Source of the DNA: Alteromonas sp. CI.11.F.A3
Lineage (GTDB): Bacteria > Pseudomonadota > Gammaproteobacteria > Enterobacterales > Alteromonadaceae
Reading direction: 5' to 3'
Assembly (NCBI RefSeq): GCF_032925565.1
Contig: NZ_CP136708.1
Span: 1,054,001-1,118,000 of the forward strand
Length of the DNA stretch: 64,000 bases
Below the pieces are notes generated by a model that saw only the letters and a list, made by a program, of their open reading frames with translations, did no database searches and was not told the DNA's origin. Positions within the stretch are counted from its first letter, which is position 1. Each line of letters starts with the position of its first letter. Position numbers and translations under genes: made by a program. Positions 36,378 to 46,048 of the stretch are shown one piece after another.

Positions 36378-36407
36378 TAAAAAAGCCGACTTGAATGCCG
36401 GCTTTTG
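36378..36407 (-). terminator. Intrinsic terminator after the anti-sigma gene
   Basis: On the minus strand AAAGCCGGC / GTCGGCTTT with a 6-base loop and a following T-run, between the anti-sigma gene and the DUF4331 gene. Confidence 0.8.
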
Positions 36408-36434
36408 TCAGTGTTTATTAAAACTTCTTCGCTA

Positions 36435-37136
36435 TTAAACGGAAACCAGTGGGGCTATATATAGCACTTCAGTAGGTGCACCAGTTTTGGAGCCGCCTGG
36501 AGCTTCCAAACTTACCGCAAGCGCTGCAATGCTGCCATCAAGTAATATGGCATTCGTCGCAAAATGCTCAAAGCCAGATTCAGGCAACAAGCCTAACGAA
36601 ATAGGGGCTTCGCCATTTTCGGGAACCATCCATAACTCATAGTCTTTGTCGGTAATCGCAGCAAATGCGCTGGTTACTTTTACATCCATAGTAGACTCAG
36701 ATACTTCTATTACCCACAAAGGTGCGTTGTCTGCATTATTAACAACGGCAACATGTGAAATTTCTTCATCAGCTACCGGCATCATTACGACAAGAAGTAC
36801 TGCAAATATCATTGCAGCCGCGGTAGATAGAAAAGAGAAATAGCGCCACCTAGCCTGCTTTGCTTGTTCAAATTCAAGCACGTTAGATGCTGGTTTTGTT
36901 GAATTGCCGTGATCAAGACGGCGCTGAATTTGTTCCCACACCGCATGAGGAGGTTCTACGGGAGTAATGCCGTCTGAAAAGCCCGCTAAGTATTCTTCCC
37001 ACTTCGCTGTGGTTTCACCTACGATTTGGTACTGCATCAATAACTTTTGATAGCGTAAACGCGCTTTGCCCCGTAAGGTGCCCACCACATATTCGGCCGC
37101 AAGTGCGTTTAACCGTTCTTCTTTTAAATAATTCAT
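36435..37136 (-). CDS. RskA-family anti-sigma factor
   Basis: The 233-residue protein has the anti-sigma-K (RskA) layout: a cytoplasmic N-terminal domain (ALAAEYVVGTLRGKARLRYQ, then WEQIQRRLD), one membrane segment (about 103-123) and a periplasmic domain (DYELWMVPENGEAPISLG). It should bind and inhibit the ECF sigma factor encoded just upstream. The ATG at 37136 overlaps the sigma stop by four bases (ATGA), typical for such pairs. The signal that releases the sigma factor is unknown. Likely targets include the adjacent DUF4331 gene and this pair itself (inference). Confidence 0.87.
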   Translation of the reverse strand: MNYLKEERLNALAAEYVVGTLRGKARLRYQKLLMQYQIVGETTAKWEEYLAGFSDGITPVEPPHAVWEQIQRRLDHGNSTKPASNVLEFEQAKQARWRYFSFLSTAAAMIFAVLLVVMMPVADEEISHVAVVNNADNAPLWVIEVSESTMDVKVTSAFAAITDKDYELWMVPENGEAPISLGLLPESGFEHFATNAILLDGSIAALAVSLEAPGGSKTGAPTEVLYIAPLVSV

Positions 37137-37666
37137 AATGACAAACACCTTTGTAAGCTTTGAAGGCCACGTCGGATCCAGCTTTTAATAGTGCCCAGAG
37201 GCGACGACAAATGGTTCACAACTTCTTGATGGGAAAGTCCGTTTACATAAGCTAGTTGTATGGCTTGGCGTTGGGAGTGGTCCAATTCATCCAAGCATTC
37301 GGCTAATTTATCTTGCTCGGTATTCATCCGAACGTTGTTAGAAGACTCATCTAATTGAGGCGCTTCGTTATCCAATTCAACTTCGTTTCGCACATTGTGA
37401 TAGCGCATTAAATCTAATGCGCGGTAGCGCGCAATGCTTACCATCCAAGTCAATACCGTACCTTTACCTCGTTGGTAACTGCCTGCGTTATGCCATATTT
37501 TTATAAACGCATCTTGGGTGGCTTCATCGGCTAGTTCCGGCCGCTTTAAAAGCTTTAACACCACAGCATATAGCTGAGGGCTGGTTAATTTGTATAGCTC
37601 AGCAAAAGCGGCTTTATTGCCATTCGCTGTTTCACACAGTAGGGGAAACAAGGTTTCATGTTCCAT
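37133..37666 (-). CDS. ECF-family RNA polymerase sigma factor (SigK-like)
   Basis: The 177-residue protein has region 2 (LADEATQDAFIKIWHNAGSY and WMVSIARYRALDLMR) and region 4 with its helix-turn-helix (LAYVNGLSHQEVVNHLSSPLGTIKSWIRRGLQSL), so it is a complete extracytoplasmic-function sigma factor. It pairs with the RskA-like anti-sigma that overlaps its end. Its likely regulon includes the downstream DUF4331, lipoprotein, TPR-like and HupE-type genes (inference from order). Confidence 0.9.
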   Translation of the reverse strand: MEHETLFPLLCETANGNKAAFAELYKLTSPQLYAVVLKLLKRPELADEATQDAFIKIWHNAGSYQRGKGTVLTWMVSIARYRALDLMRYHNVRNEVELDNEAPQLDESSNNVRMNTEQDKLAECLDELDHSQRQAIQLAYVNGLSHQEVVNHLSSPLGTIKSWIRRGLQSLQRCLSL

Positions 37667-37989
37667 AAAGTATCCTTCTTTACCGAGCCATACATGGCAT
37701 TTAGAAATTAAATGGCCTTAAGCATCGGAACTCTGATCAGGGTATAGACACAAGAATTTTTTCGATCGATTATTTGTGTTTACATGTTATTAAACGTTTA
37801 CCACCTGTAATTAGATGCAAAAAGTACAAATTTTCTTTGTGAGCTTCACCCTACAGCTGTTTCTAATCGATTACGGCTTAGCAGTACACATTACTAAGTA
37901 TTAAAACTAGCCCTGTTTCACTATCGGTTATTTATGCCTTGTCAGCGTTGTGGCACACTAGCGCGGTATTGAACTGTATCGGAAGTATT
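37667..37989. other. Divergent region between sigma factor and RDD genes
   Basis: About 320 bases holding the upstream regions of both genes. It is AT-rich; I see no convincing terminator, small gene or repeat. An ECF-type autoregulatory promoter before 37666 is expected but cannot be identified by eye. Confidence 0.4.
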
Positions 37990-38574
37990 TTGAACAAAAG
38001 TAACAACAAAGCGTCACGTGCCGCGCGCAAGATTAAAAAAGTAAATAAGCGTGAAGAACACACCGAAAATGAAGCTGTCGAGTTAAGCTCTTCCTCCGAG
38101 CGAGCAGGGTTTATTCGCCGTTTAGCTGCCATGATTTACGATACTCTGGTTGCTGTAGCAGTGGGGATGTGTGCAGCTATGGTGGTAATAGTGACGCTTA
38201 TCGTTTTGCTTTCAAACGGTGTGTTAGATTTACAAGGTTATGAGCAACCTGCTGAATTAATTCAGGCATCGACGGGGTATAAATTACTTATCCAGGTATG
38301 GGTTGGTTTGTGGGTAGTTGGTTTCTTTTTATGGTTTTGGAAGCGAGGTGGGCAAACCTTGGGCATGCGTGCATGGCGACTGCGTATTTTCAGTACGGTA
38401 GATGCGCCCATGACATGGCCGCGTCTGATTATCCGCTTAGTGGCATCATTAGGGGGATTAGGCACTTTGTTAGTACTTTTTGATTTTAAGCACAAGCAGT
38501 CGTTGCAAGATAGATTGGCGCAAACCCAAGTACTTAAATTGACGAAAGAAAGTAACGACCATAAAAGCTGGTAA
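37990..38574 (+). CDS. RDD-family membrane protein
   Basis: The 194-residue protein has a basic N-terminal tail (about 45 residues), the RDD motif region RAGFIRRLAAMIYDTLVAVA, two or three membrane segments, and the KRGGQTLGMRAWRLRI and QSLQDRLAQTQV blocks typical of the family. Some RDD proteins have been linked to sodium or proton antiport, but most have no known role. The frame has no ATG before the domain; I chose the TTG at 37990 since GGAAG lies 4 bases upstream, though other TTG codons up to 37939 are open. A strong terminator follows. Confidence 0.78.
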   Translation: MNKSNNKASRAARKIKKVNKREEHTENEAVELSSSSERAGFIRRLAAMIYDTLVAVAVGMCAAMVVIVTLIVLLSNGVLDLQGYEQPAELIQASTGYKLLIQVWVGLWVVGFFLWFWKRGGQTLGMRAWRLRIFSTVDAPMTWPRLIIRLVASLGGLGTLLVLFDFKHKQSLQDRLAQTQVLKLTKESNDHKSW

Positions 38575-38599
38575 GCGAAATCCAGTTTACAGATTTAAG

Positions 38600-38627
38600 G
38601 AAGGGAAGCAGTGCTTCCCTTTTTTGT
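38600..38627 (+). terminator. Rho-independent terminator after the RDD gene
   Basis: GGGAAGC / GCTTCCC with a 3-base loop followed by six T. Confidence 0.85.
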
Positions 38628-38761
38628 ATCCAATATTGAACGGTAGAACTTAGTGTCTGGTAATTCAACGCCTAATCCGCTTTAACCTATGCTGATTCAA
38701 CCAAACGCTTAATTTAAGCGACTCAAACTAGGCGATTTTAAATTATGCTACTGAAATTAGA

Positions 38762-39823
38762 CTACTTCCGCAGCATAATAGCGGCAATGGCCGCAAACAA
38801 TAAGCTTGGTAGTAAAGCCCCTAAAAACGGCGGAATTTGATAAACCAAACTAAGCGGGCCAAACACTTCATTTAAGATAAAGAAGCCAAAGCCCGTTAGT
38901 ACGCCCATGATCACCCGGGCGCCCATGGTAACGCTTCGTAATGGCCCAAAGATAAACGACAGGGCCATTAACAGCATTACCCCTACTGACACAGGCTGTA
39001 ATATTTTACGCCACAGTGCCAACTCATAGCGTGATGGATCTTGCCCGTTATTGGCTAAATAGCCCACGTAATCTAGCAAACCAGAAATAGATAGGGCTTC
39101 AGGTTTTACCGCCACAATACCCAACTTATCTGGCGTTAACGTCGAGTTCCATTGCATGCTTTTTTCATTATCTAGCGTTACCGCAGTTTCACTAAAACGG
39201 GTAACGTCTACATCGTTTAAGCGCCACTCATTGCCATCGAAATTACCCGATTTAGCATAGGTAATACTTTCAAGTGAAAGGTCGTCGTTAAAGTCAAAAA
39301 TATTGATGTCTTTAAGTGAATCGCTGCTCAGCACTTCACCGATACTCACGAAATGCTCGCCATCTTTTGCCCAAACCAGTTGCTCTGAAGAGAACAAGCT
39401 ACCGCCTGAAATGGCCTCGGTGCGAATTTGTTTTGCTTTAGATTCACTGAACGGTGTTACCCATTCGCCCACCGCCATCACCAATAAAATCATAATAGTG
39501 GCAGACTTCATGGTAGAGACAATAATGTTCCATCTACTCATGCCCGCTGCTTGCATAACAACAAGCTCGCTGTTGCTGGCAAGTACACCCATACCAATTA
39601 ATCCACCTAGCAGGGTTGCCATAGGGAAAAACTGTTCTAAATCTCTTGGTAAGCTAAGCACCACGTAAAGGAACGCCACCATCATGTCGTAGTCGCCTTC
39701 GCCTACTTTACGCAGTTGCTCTACAAATTTAATAAGAGCGCTTAAGCCAATAAGGACCGATAAAGTAACCGTTACTGTACCTAACAGCGTGCGAGCAATA
39801 TATAAATCGAGGATTTTAAACAT
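38762..39823 (-). CDS. lptG: LPS export system permease LptG
   Basis: The 353-residue inner-membrane protein belongs to the LptF/LptG (YjgP/YjgQ) family: three N-terminal membrane helices, a periplasmic beta-jellyroll domain (about 130-260), then three C-terminal helices. Hallmarks are the start MFKILDLYIARTLLGT, the MATLLGGLIGMG and SNSELVVMQAAGMS coupling segment and the FIFGPLRSVTMGARV region. With LptF and the ATPase LptB it takes lipopolysaccharide out of the inner membrane toward LptC. The gene directly follows lptF with no spacer, as in other gammaproteobacteria. Confidence 0.94.
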   Translation of the reverse strand: MFKILDLYIARTLLGTVTVTLSVLIGLSALIKFVEQLRKVGEGDYDMMVAFLYVVLSLPRDLEQFFPMATLLGGLIGMGVLASNSELVVMQAAGMSRWNIIVSTMKSATIMILLVMAVGEWVTPFSESKAKQIRTEAISGGSLFSSEQLVWAKDGEHFVSIGEVLSSDSLKDINIFDFNDDLSLESITYAKSGNFDGNEWRLNDVDVTRFSETAVTLDNEKSMQWNSTLTPDKLGIVAVKPEALSISGLLDYVGYLANNGQDPSRYELALWRKILQPVSVGVMLLMALSFIFGPLRSVTMGARVIMGVLTGFGFFILNEVFGPLSLVYQIPPFLGALLPSLLFAAIAAIMLRK

Positions 39824-40924
39824 CTATTTTTTCCCCAATATCCAGGCCCTAAATTGGGTGCCTGTTTTTCTGTCTCGCACAATTAGCGCAACCCCAATAA
39901 ATAGCATGATGGTATGCACCCACCACAGTCCAAGTTGAGGCGGTATTTTGCCATCTTCTAGTACTCGTCTGCTGGCGAGTAACAACAAAAAGTAGCCAAG
40001 ATAGAGCAGTATAGCGGGGAACATTTTTCCAAATCGACCTTGGCGAGGATCTACAGCACTCAAGGGCACGGCGATTAGAATCAAGAAGGGCAGTGAAAGT
40101 GGAATGGCAATACGCCACTGTAACTCTGCACGGGCTTCTATCGACTCATCACCCCATAATTCGGTAGTGGGCAATACGCTTACCTTGCGCCTTGCTTCCT
40201 CTGCGGGCTTATCTGCTATTTGAATTTGGTACTCATCAAACTCTACCTTTCGGTAGCTTTTTTGCGACTGCTGACCTTCGTACTGCACCCCTTGTTTTAA
40301 CACCAAGTTTCGAGTGCCGTCTGGGGTGCTAGCCACTTGCCCGGTTTGCGCGTAAACCACTTGAACCTGATTTTCACCATTTTCAGTTTTATTTTGCGAT
40401 AAAAACACGCGGCGTAATTGGTCGTCAGTATCAATGTCGTGAACAAAAATAACCGCTTTTGCATTACCGGTTTGTTGAAAGCGACCAGGGATAATGGCAG
40501 AAAGACCCGCCTCATTACGGGCTTTTTCCCTAAGTTGGTATTCGTTTTCAGCCGCCATAGGGGCAAAGTAGAGGGTAATGGCCCCCGTTACTATCATAAT
40601 GAGTACAGATAAGAACAACATTACCCGGGTGATGTACCACTCACTGATACCGCATGCACGCATGACGGTCATTTCGCTGTCTACATACAGCCGCCCATGG
40701 GCAAGCATAATGCCTAAATAAGCACTGATAGGCAGCACGAGTGATGCGAGAATAGGGGCGTAGAGCCCAAGAAAGCCAAGTACTAGTCCTGCTGGTATAT
40801 CGCCGTCTGAGGCATCACCAAGCACACGTACAAATCTAAGGGTGACAAATATCGCCATTAGAATGAAGAATATGGCTAACTGAGACTTAAGGGTTTCCTT
40901 AAGCAAATAGCGGAATATCAACAT
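39824..40924 (-). CDS. lptF: LPS export system permease LptF
   Basis: The 366-residue partner of LptG has the same layout of three plus three helices around a periplasmic domain, with the start MLIFRYLLKETLKSQLAIFF, LVLPISAYLGIMLAHGRLY and DSEMTVMRACGIS that contacts LptB, and the VPLSAVDPRQGRFGKM region typical of LptF. It is divergent from pepA, the classical arrangement in E. coli and relatives. It is expected to be essential for outer-membrane biogenesis. Confidence 0.94.
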   Translation of the reverse strand: MLIFRYLLKETLKSQLAIFFILMAIFVTLRFVRVLGDASDGDIPAGLVLGFLGLYAPILASLVLPISAYLGIMLAHGRLYVDSEMTVMRACGISEWYITRVMLFLSVLIMIVTGAITLYFAPMAAENEYQLREKARNEAGLSAIIPGRFQQTGNAKAVIFVHDIDTDDQLRRVFLSQNKTENGENQVQVVYAQTGQVASTPDGTRNLVLKQGVQYEGQQSQKSYRKVEFDEYQIQIADKPAEEARRKVSVLPTTELWGDESIEARAELQWRIAIPLSLPFLILIAVPLSAVDPRQGRFGKMFPAILLYLGYFLLLLASRRVLEDGKIPPQLGLWWVHTIMLFIGVALIVRDRKTGTQFRAWILGKK

Positions 40925-41185
40925 CTCAGTCCTACCGGAAACTTTGGAATTTTAGTGAAAGAAACCACAATTTTGAGTAAACTTACCGTTTTTACAAGTT
41001 TTGCCTGCAATCATAAAATTAATTGCATGGTGTGGCGAAGCAAATTTGACATAATTTACGTCAACATTGCGTCATTCGCAGCTAGCATGCAACTATGGCT
41101 GCGTATTAAAACATAAAGCAGCGCGAAACGTTATGTGAATTTAGTCAGCATGCAAATCTTAAACGACGAAAAACGAGGTGATATC

Positions 41186-42691
41186 GTGGAGTTTAGTGTA
41201 AAAAGTGGCAGTCCGGAAAAACAACGCAGTGCCTGTATTGTTGTCGGGGTCTTCGAGCCGCGCCGCCTTACCGCGGTGGCTGAACAACTAGACGAAATCA
41301 GTGAAGGCTACATTAGTAACTTATTACGCCGCGGTGACCTAGAAGGTAAAGCCGGGCAAATGCTATTGCTACACCATGTACCGAATGTACTGAGTGAGCG
41401 TGTATTGCTAGTAGGTTGCGGAAAAGAGCGCGAACTTGATGAGCGCCAATACAAGCAAATTATTGCCAAAACCATTACTACCTTAAACGAGACGGGTTCG
41501 ATGGAAGCGGTGTGTTTCTTAACGGAATTACACGTAAAAGGTCGCGACACGTATTGGAAAGTGCGCCAGGCCGTAGAAGCTACCGAAGATTCTTTATATA
41601 CCTTCTTGCAACTTAAAACCAAGAAAGGTGAGCCACGTCGTCCGTTACGTAAAATTGTATTTAACGTACCTACACGCCGCGAACTCACCGTGGGTGAGCG
41701 CGCGGTAGAACACGGGCTCGCTATTTCTCGCGGCGCGAAAGTTACCAAAGACGTGGCTAACATGCCGCCGAATATCTGTAACCCTGCTTATTTGTGGGAG
41801 CAAGCGCAGTCATTAGCTAGCCAGTACGAAAGCATAAGTGCTGAAGTTGTGGATGAAACCCAAATGGCTGAATTAGGCATGCAAGCTTATTTAGCTGTGG
41901 GCCGTGGTTCTGCAAACGAAAGCATGATGAGTATTATGCATCACCGTGGCGGTCCAGCCGATCAAGCGCCAATTGTGCTGGTGGGTAAAGGGCTTACCTT
42001 CGATTCAGGTGGTATTTCAATTAAACCTGGCGAAGCCATGGATGAAATGAAATACGACATGGGCGGAGCAGCTGGTGTACTTGGTACTATGCATACTATT
42101 GCCGCGTTAAACCTACCGATTAACATAATTGGTGTATTAGCCGGCTGTGAAAACATGCCAGATGGTACCGCATATCGTCCAGGCGATATCCTAACCACCA
42201 TGTCAGGCCAAACTGTTGAAGTATTAAATACGGATGCAGAAGGGCGCTTAGTACTCTGTGATGCGTTAACTTACGTTGAACGCTACGAGCCAGAGTTAGT
42301 GATTGACGTGGCTACCCTAACCGGCGCCGTTATTATTGCGCTAGGCCACCATGCAACTGGCGTAATGAGCACGCACAACCCGCTTGCCCATGAATTGCTA
42401 AATGCCTCTGAGCAAAGCTCAGATCGCGCATGGCGTTTACCCGTGTGGGATGATTACCAAGAACAGCTTGAAAGCCCGTTTGCTGATATGACTAACTTAG
42501 GTGGTCGTCCGGCAGGCAGCATTACCGCGGCGTGTTTCTTGTCTCGTTTCACCAAGAAATATAACTGGGCACACTTAGATATTGCCGGTACTGCATGGCG
42601 CAGTGGCAAGAACAAAGGTGCAACAGGGCGACCTGTTCCTATGTTATCGCAGTTCTTAATGAACCGCGCTGGCACCAAGTTAGAGGACTAA
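41186..42691 (+). CDS. pepA: Leucyl aminopeptidase A (PepA)
   Basis: The 501-residue enzyme is close to E. coli PepA (503 residues). The start is a GTG at 41186 with GAGGTG just upstream, giving the typical first residues [16 protein letters not shown]. The C-terminal catalytic half has the two-metal site: [19 protein letters not shown] (Lys, Asp), DMGGAAGV, and the [16 protein letters not shown] signature. It removes N-terminal residues from peptides in the cytoplasm; in E. coli it also acts as a DNA-binding protein in Xer recombination and carAB control, which may or may not hold here. holC follows by 6 bases. Confidence 0.95.
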   Translation: MEFSVKSGSPEKQRSACIVVGVFEPRRLTAVAEQLDEISEGYISNLLRRGDLEGKAGQMLLLHHVPNVLSERVLLVGCGKERELDERQYKQIIAKTITTLNETGSMEAVCFLTELHVKGRDTYWKVRQAVEATEDSLYTFLQLKTKKGEPRRPLRKIVFNVPTRRELTVGERAVEHGLAISRGAKVTKDVANMPPNICNPAYLWEQAQSLASQYESISAEVVDETQMAELGMQAYLAVGRGSANESMMSIMHHRGGPADQAPIVLVGKGLTFDSGGISIKPGEAMDEMKYDMGGAAGVLGTMHTIAALNLPINIIGVLAGCENMPDGTAYRPGDILTTMSGQTVEVLNTDAEGRLVLCDALTYVERYEPELVIDVATLTGAVIIALGHHATGVMSTHNPLAHELLNASEQSSDRAWRLPVWDDYQEQLESPFADMTNLGGRPAGSITAACFLSRFTKKYNWAHLDIAGTAWRSGKNKGATGRPVPMLSQFLMNRAGTKLED

Positions 42692-42697
42692 CGCACG

Positions 42698-43123
42698 ATG
42701 CCTCAAGTCGTGTTTTATCAACTAAGTGCGAGCGACACCAGTGTGGCGTCTCGTGCGAGCGAACTTATTGCAGATGCTTTTGCGAACAAGCAAAAGATAA
42801 GCGTGTTATGCGATACGCAAAAGCAAGCCGAAGAAGTTGATGAATTTTTATGGCAACTGCCAGCCAATCGCTTTGTTCCCCACAACCTATATGGTGAAGG
42901 GCCACAAAGCGGCACGCCGGTGGAAATATGTTGGCAACCCGAGCAGGTTGCCCGCCGTCAAATGGTGGTTAACGTTGGTTCGGGTATGGTGCCTTCGCCA
43001 AATCAACATCGCCAAATTATCGATTTTGTTCCCGTAGATGACGAAGCCAAACAGGCTGCGCGGGTGCGATATAAGAACTACCAGCAAGCCGGATGTAATA
43101 TGCAGTTTAAGAAAACTGCCTAG
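42698..43123 (+). CDS. holC: DNA polymerase III chi subunit
   Basis: The 141-residue protein has the HolC pattern: an N-terminal strand MPQVVFYQL, a Lys-Gln-rich ISVLCDTQKQAEEVDEFLW block, FVPHNLYGEGP and a RRQMVVNVG segment. Chi joins the clamp loader to single-stranded-DNA-binding protein through psi. The pepA-holC-valS order is the one seen in E. coli, which strongly supports the name. Confidence 0.93.
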   Translation: MPQVVFYQLSASDTSVASRASELIADAFANKQKISVLCDTQKQAEEVDEFLWQLPANRFVPHNLYGEGPQSGTPVEICWQPEQVARRQMVVNVGSGMVPSPNQHRQIIDFVPVDDEAKQAARVRYKNYQQAGCNMQFKKTA

Positions 43124-43162
43124 TGATCACATCAGAATCGAGCTTCACAACGAGAGTAAGTA

Positions 43163-45937
43163 ATGGATAAAACCTTCGAACCACAGTGCATTGAGCAGCA
43201 ATGCTATGAAAAATGGGAAAATTCGGGCCTTTTTAAAGCATCGGGCAGCGGCGATCCGTATTGTATTTTGCTTCCACCGCCTAATGTTACCGGTAGCCTT
43301 CATATGGGGCACGGTTTTCAACAAACCATTATGGATGCCTTAACCCGCTATCGCCGCATGAAGGGTGACAACACCCTATGGCAAGTGGGTACCGACCACG
43401 CGGGTATTGCTACCCAAATGGTGGTAGAACGCCAATTAAATGCAGAAGGTAAAACCCGTCATGACTTAGGTCGTGAAGACTTCATCAAAAAAGTCTGGGA
43501 ATGGAAAGAACACAGTGGCGGCACTATCACGGGCCAAATGCGCCGTTTAGGTACATCACCTGATTGGTCTCGTGAAGTGTTTACCATGGACAACAAGTTG
43601 TCTGATGCGGTAACCGAAACTTTCGTAAAGCTTCACGAAGAAGGCCTAATTTATCGCGGTAAGCGTTTGGTAAACTGGGATCCAGTGCTGCACACCGCAG
43701 TATCAGATTTAGAAGTACTAAACGAAGAAGAAGATGGCCACATGTGGCACATGCGCTACCCGCTTGCTGATGGCAGCGGTGAGTTAGTAGTCGCCACAAC
43801 ACGCCCAGAAACCATGCTAGGTGATACTGCAGTAGCGGTGCACCCTGATGACGAACGCTACCAAGCTTACATTGGTAAAGACATTAAACTGCCTATTACT
43901 GGCCGTTTAATTCCTGTTATTGCCGATGACTATGTTGACCAAGAGTTCGGTACAGGCTGCGTTAAAATTACGCCAGCGCACGACTTTAATGATTACGACA
44001 TGGGTAAGCGCCATAGCCTACCAATGATTAATATCTTAACTGACGATGCGAAAATTAACGATGAGTCGCCAGAGGCTTATCGCGGCCTAGACCGTTTCGA
44101 TGCACGTAAGCAGATAGTGGCTGATTTAGACGCTCAAGGCGCATTAGTCAAGATTGAACCGCATAAGCTCAAGGTACCTCGTGGCGACAGAACCGGTGCG
44201 GTCATTGAACCTTACCTTACCGACCAATGGTATGTTGCGGTTGAGTCACTGGCTAAGCCTGCTATTGAAGCGGTTGAAAGCGGCGAGATTCGTTTTGTGC
44301 CAGAAAACTGGAACAAAACCTACTACCAGTGGATGCACAATATTCAAGATTGGTGTATTTCACGTCAGTTGTGGTGGGGGCACCGCATTCCTGCATGGTA
44401 CGACGACAACGGAAAGATTTACGTGGGTCGTACTGAAGCAGAAGTTCGTGCTAAAAACAGCTTGGGCGACGACATTTCCCTTCGCCAAGATGATGATGTA
44501 CTTGATACCTGGTTCTCATCTGCACTATGGCCGTTCGCGACCATGGGCTGGCCTGAGAAAACGCCTGAACTAGAAACCTTCTTGCCTTCATCGGTATTGG
44601 TAACCGGTTTCGATATCATTTTCTTCTGGGTTGCCAGAATGATCATGATGACGAAGAAGTTCACAGGTCAAATTCCGTTTAAAGATATTTATATCACCGG
44701 TCTTATCCGCGATGAGAATGGCGATAAGATGTCAAAATCGAAAGGGAATGTACTAGACCCTATCGACCTTATTGACGGAATCGATTTAGAAACACTAGTG
44801 AAAAAGCGTACGTCAGGCATGATGCAGCCAAAACTAGCTGAAAAGATTGAGAAGCGTACGCGTAAGCAGTTTCCCGATGGTATTCATGCTTACGGTACAG
44901 ATGCACTTCGTTTTACTTTTGCTGCAATGGCGTCAACCAGCCGTGATATCAACTTTGATATGGCGCGGGTTGAAGGCTACCGTAACTTCTGTAACAAGAT
45001 TTGGAATGCATCACGTTTTGTACTGATGAATACCGAAGAGCACGATACCGGCCGTGATGGCGGCGAAATGGTATTAAGTATTGCTGATCGCTGGATTTGG
45101 GCTAAATTCCAACAAACCCTTGTTGAGTTTGAAAAAGCGTTAGAAGACTACCGTTTCGACATTGCTGCGCATATTGTTTATGAGTTTACTTGGAACCAGT
45201 TCTGCGATTGGTACTTAGAACTGACTAAACCTGTGCTTAGCAACGAAGCCAGCAGTGAAGCTGAGAAGCGTGGTACACGTCATACGTTAATTAACGTACT
45301 AGAAAACTTGCTACGTTTGTTGCACCCATTAATGCCGTTTATTACCGATACTATTTGGCAGCGTGTTGTGCCATTAAGCGCGCTACAGGTTGAAGAGAAT
45401 GCCAGCATTATGGTGCAAGCATTCCCAGTACAAGATGCTGCTAAGCAAGATGAACACGTGCTTGCCGATATTGAGTGGGTGAAGAAGTTCATCGTGGGTA
45501 TTCGTAATATTCGCGGTGAAATGGATATTTCTCCAAATAAACCGCTTAATGCCTTACTTAAAAACGTAAGTGCGGAAGATAGCCGCCGTTTAGAGGCTGC
45601 TAAAGCCTTCTTAGACAAGTTATCTAAGCTTGAAACAGTAACTATCCTTAAAGACGGTGAAGAAGCGCCTGCGAGTGCGACAGCGCTAGTCGGTGAAATG
45701 GAAATACTTATTCCAATGGCGGGTCTTATCGACAAAGATGCCGAGCTTGCTCGTATCACTAAAGCCATGGATAAAGTGGATAAAGACGTTTCACGTACAC
45801 GCGGCAAGCTGGGTAACGAGAAGTTTGTAAGCAACGCTCCAGACGCCGTAATTGAGAAAGAGCGCGCTAAGCTGGAAGAAGGCGAGAAGCAGCTCGAGAA
45901 GCTTAAAGCACAGTACGAGACGATTGCTGCGTTATAG
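43163..45937 (+). CDS. valS: Valyl-tRNA synthetase
   Basis: The 924-residue enzyme is a complete class I synthetase: HIGH-type motif in [15 protein letters not shown] (residues about 37-51), editing CP1 domain with [22 protein letters not shown] motif in [14 protein letters not shown], anticodon-binding domain and a C-terminal coiled coil (about 855-924). It charges tRNA-Val and clears mischarged threonine. The gene ends at a strong terminator. Confidence 0.96.
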   Translation: MDKTFEPQCIEQQCYEKWENSGLFKASGSGDPYCILLPPPNVTGSLHMGHGFQQTIMDALTRYRRMKGDNTLWQVGTDHAGIATQMVVERQLNAEGKTRHDLGREDFIKKVWEWKEHSGGTITGQMRRLGTSPDWSREVFTMDNKLSDAVTETFVKLHEEGLIYRGKRLVNWDPVLHTAVSDLEVLNEEEDGHMWHMRYPLADGSGELVVATTRPETMLGDTAVAVHPDDERYQAYIGKDIKLPITGRLIPVIADDYVDQEFGTGCVKITPAHDFNDYDMGKRHSLPMINILTDDAKINDESPEAYRGLDRFDARKQIVADLDAQGALVKIEPHKLKVPRGDRTGAVIEPYLTDQWYVAVESLAKPAIEAVESGEIRFVPENWNKTYYQWMHNIQDWCISRQLWWGHRIPAWYDDNGKIYVGRTEAEVRAKNSLGDDISLRQDDDVLDTWFSSALWPFATMGWPEKTPELETFLPSSVLVTGFDIIFFWVARMIMMTKKFTGQIPFKDIYITGLIRDENGDKMSKSKGNVLDPIDLIDGIDLETLVKKRTSGMMQPKLAEKIEKRTRKQFPDGIHAYGTDALRFTFAAMASTSRDINFDMARVEGYRNFCNKIWNASRFVLMNTEEHDTGRDGGEMVLSIADRWIWAKFQQTLVEFEKALEDYRFDIAAHIVYEFTWNQFCDWYLELTKPVLSNEASSEAEKRGTRHTLINVLENLLRLLHPLMPFITDTIWQRVVPLSALQVEENASIMVQAFPVQDAAKQDEHVLADIEWVKKFIVGIRNIRGEMDISPNKPLNALLKNVSAEDSRRLEAAKAFLDKLSKLETVTILKDGEEAPASATALVGEMEILIPMAGLIDKDAELARITKAMDKVDKDVSRTRGKLGNEKFVSNAPDAVIEKERAKLEEGEKQLEKLKAQYETIAAL

Positions 45938-45969
45938 CCACGGTTTAATAAATTAAGGCTAGCAAGCTA

Positions 45970-46006
45970 ACGAAAAAAGGTTGTCGTAAGACAACCTTTT
46001 TTTTGA
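45970..46006. terminator. Bidirectional rho-independent terminator
   Basis: AAAAGGTTGTC / GACAACCTTTT with a 4-base loop, flanked by A-run and T-run, between the convergent valS and hybrid kinase genes. Confidence 0.9.
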
Positions 46007-46048
46007 TTACTCGTTACACAATATGTACCGCGTAACATTTGAATGCTT

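Noticed and set aside
41308..41763. 151-codon open frame antisense to pepA
   Set aside because: It is opposite a strongly conserved gene and shows no family motif.
45280..45834. 184-codon open frame antisense to valS
   Set aside because: It lies wholly within the conserved valS coding region and has a serine-rich composition typical of reverse-frame artefacts.
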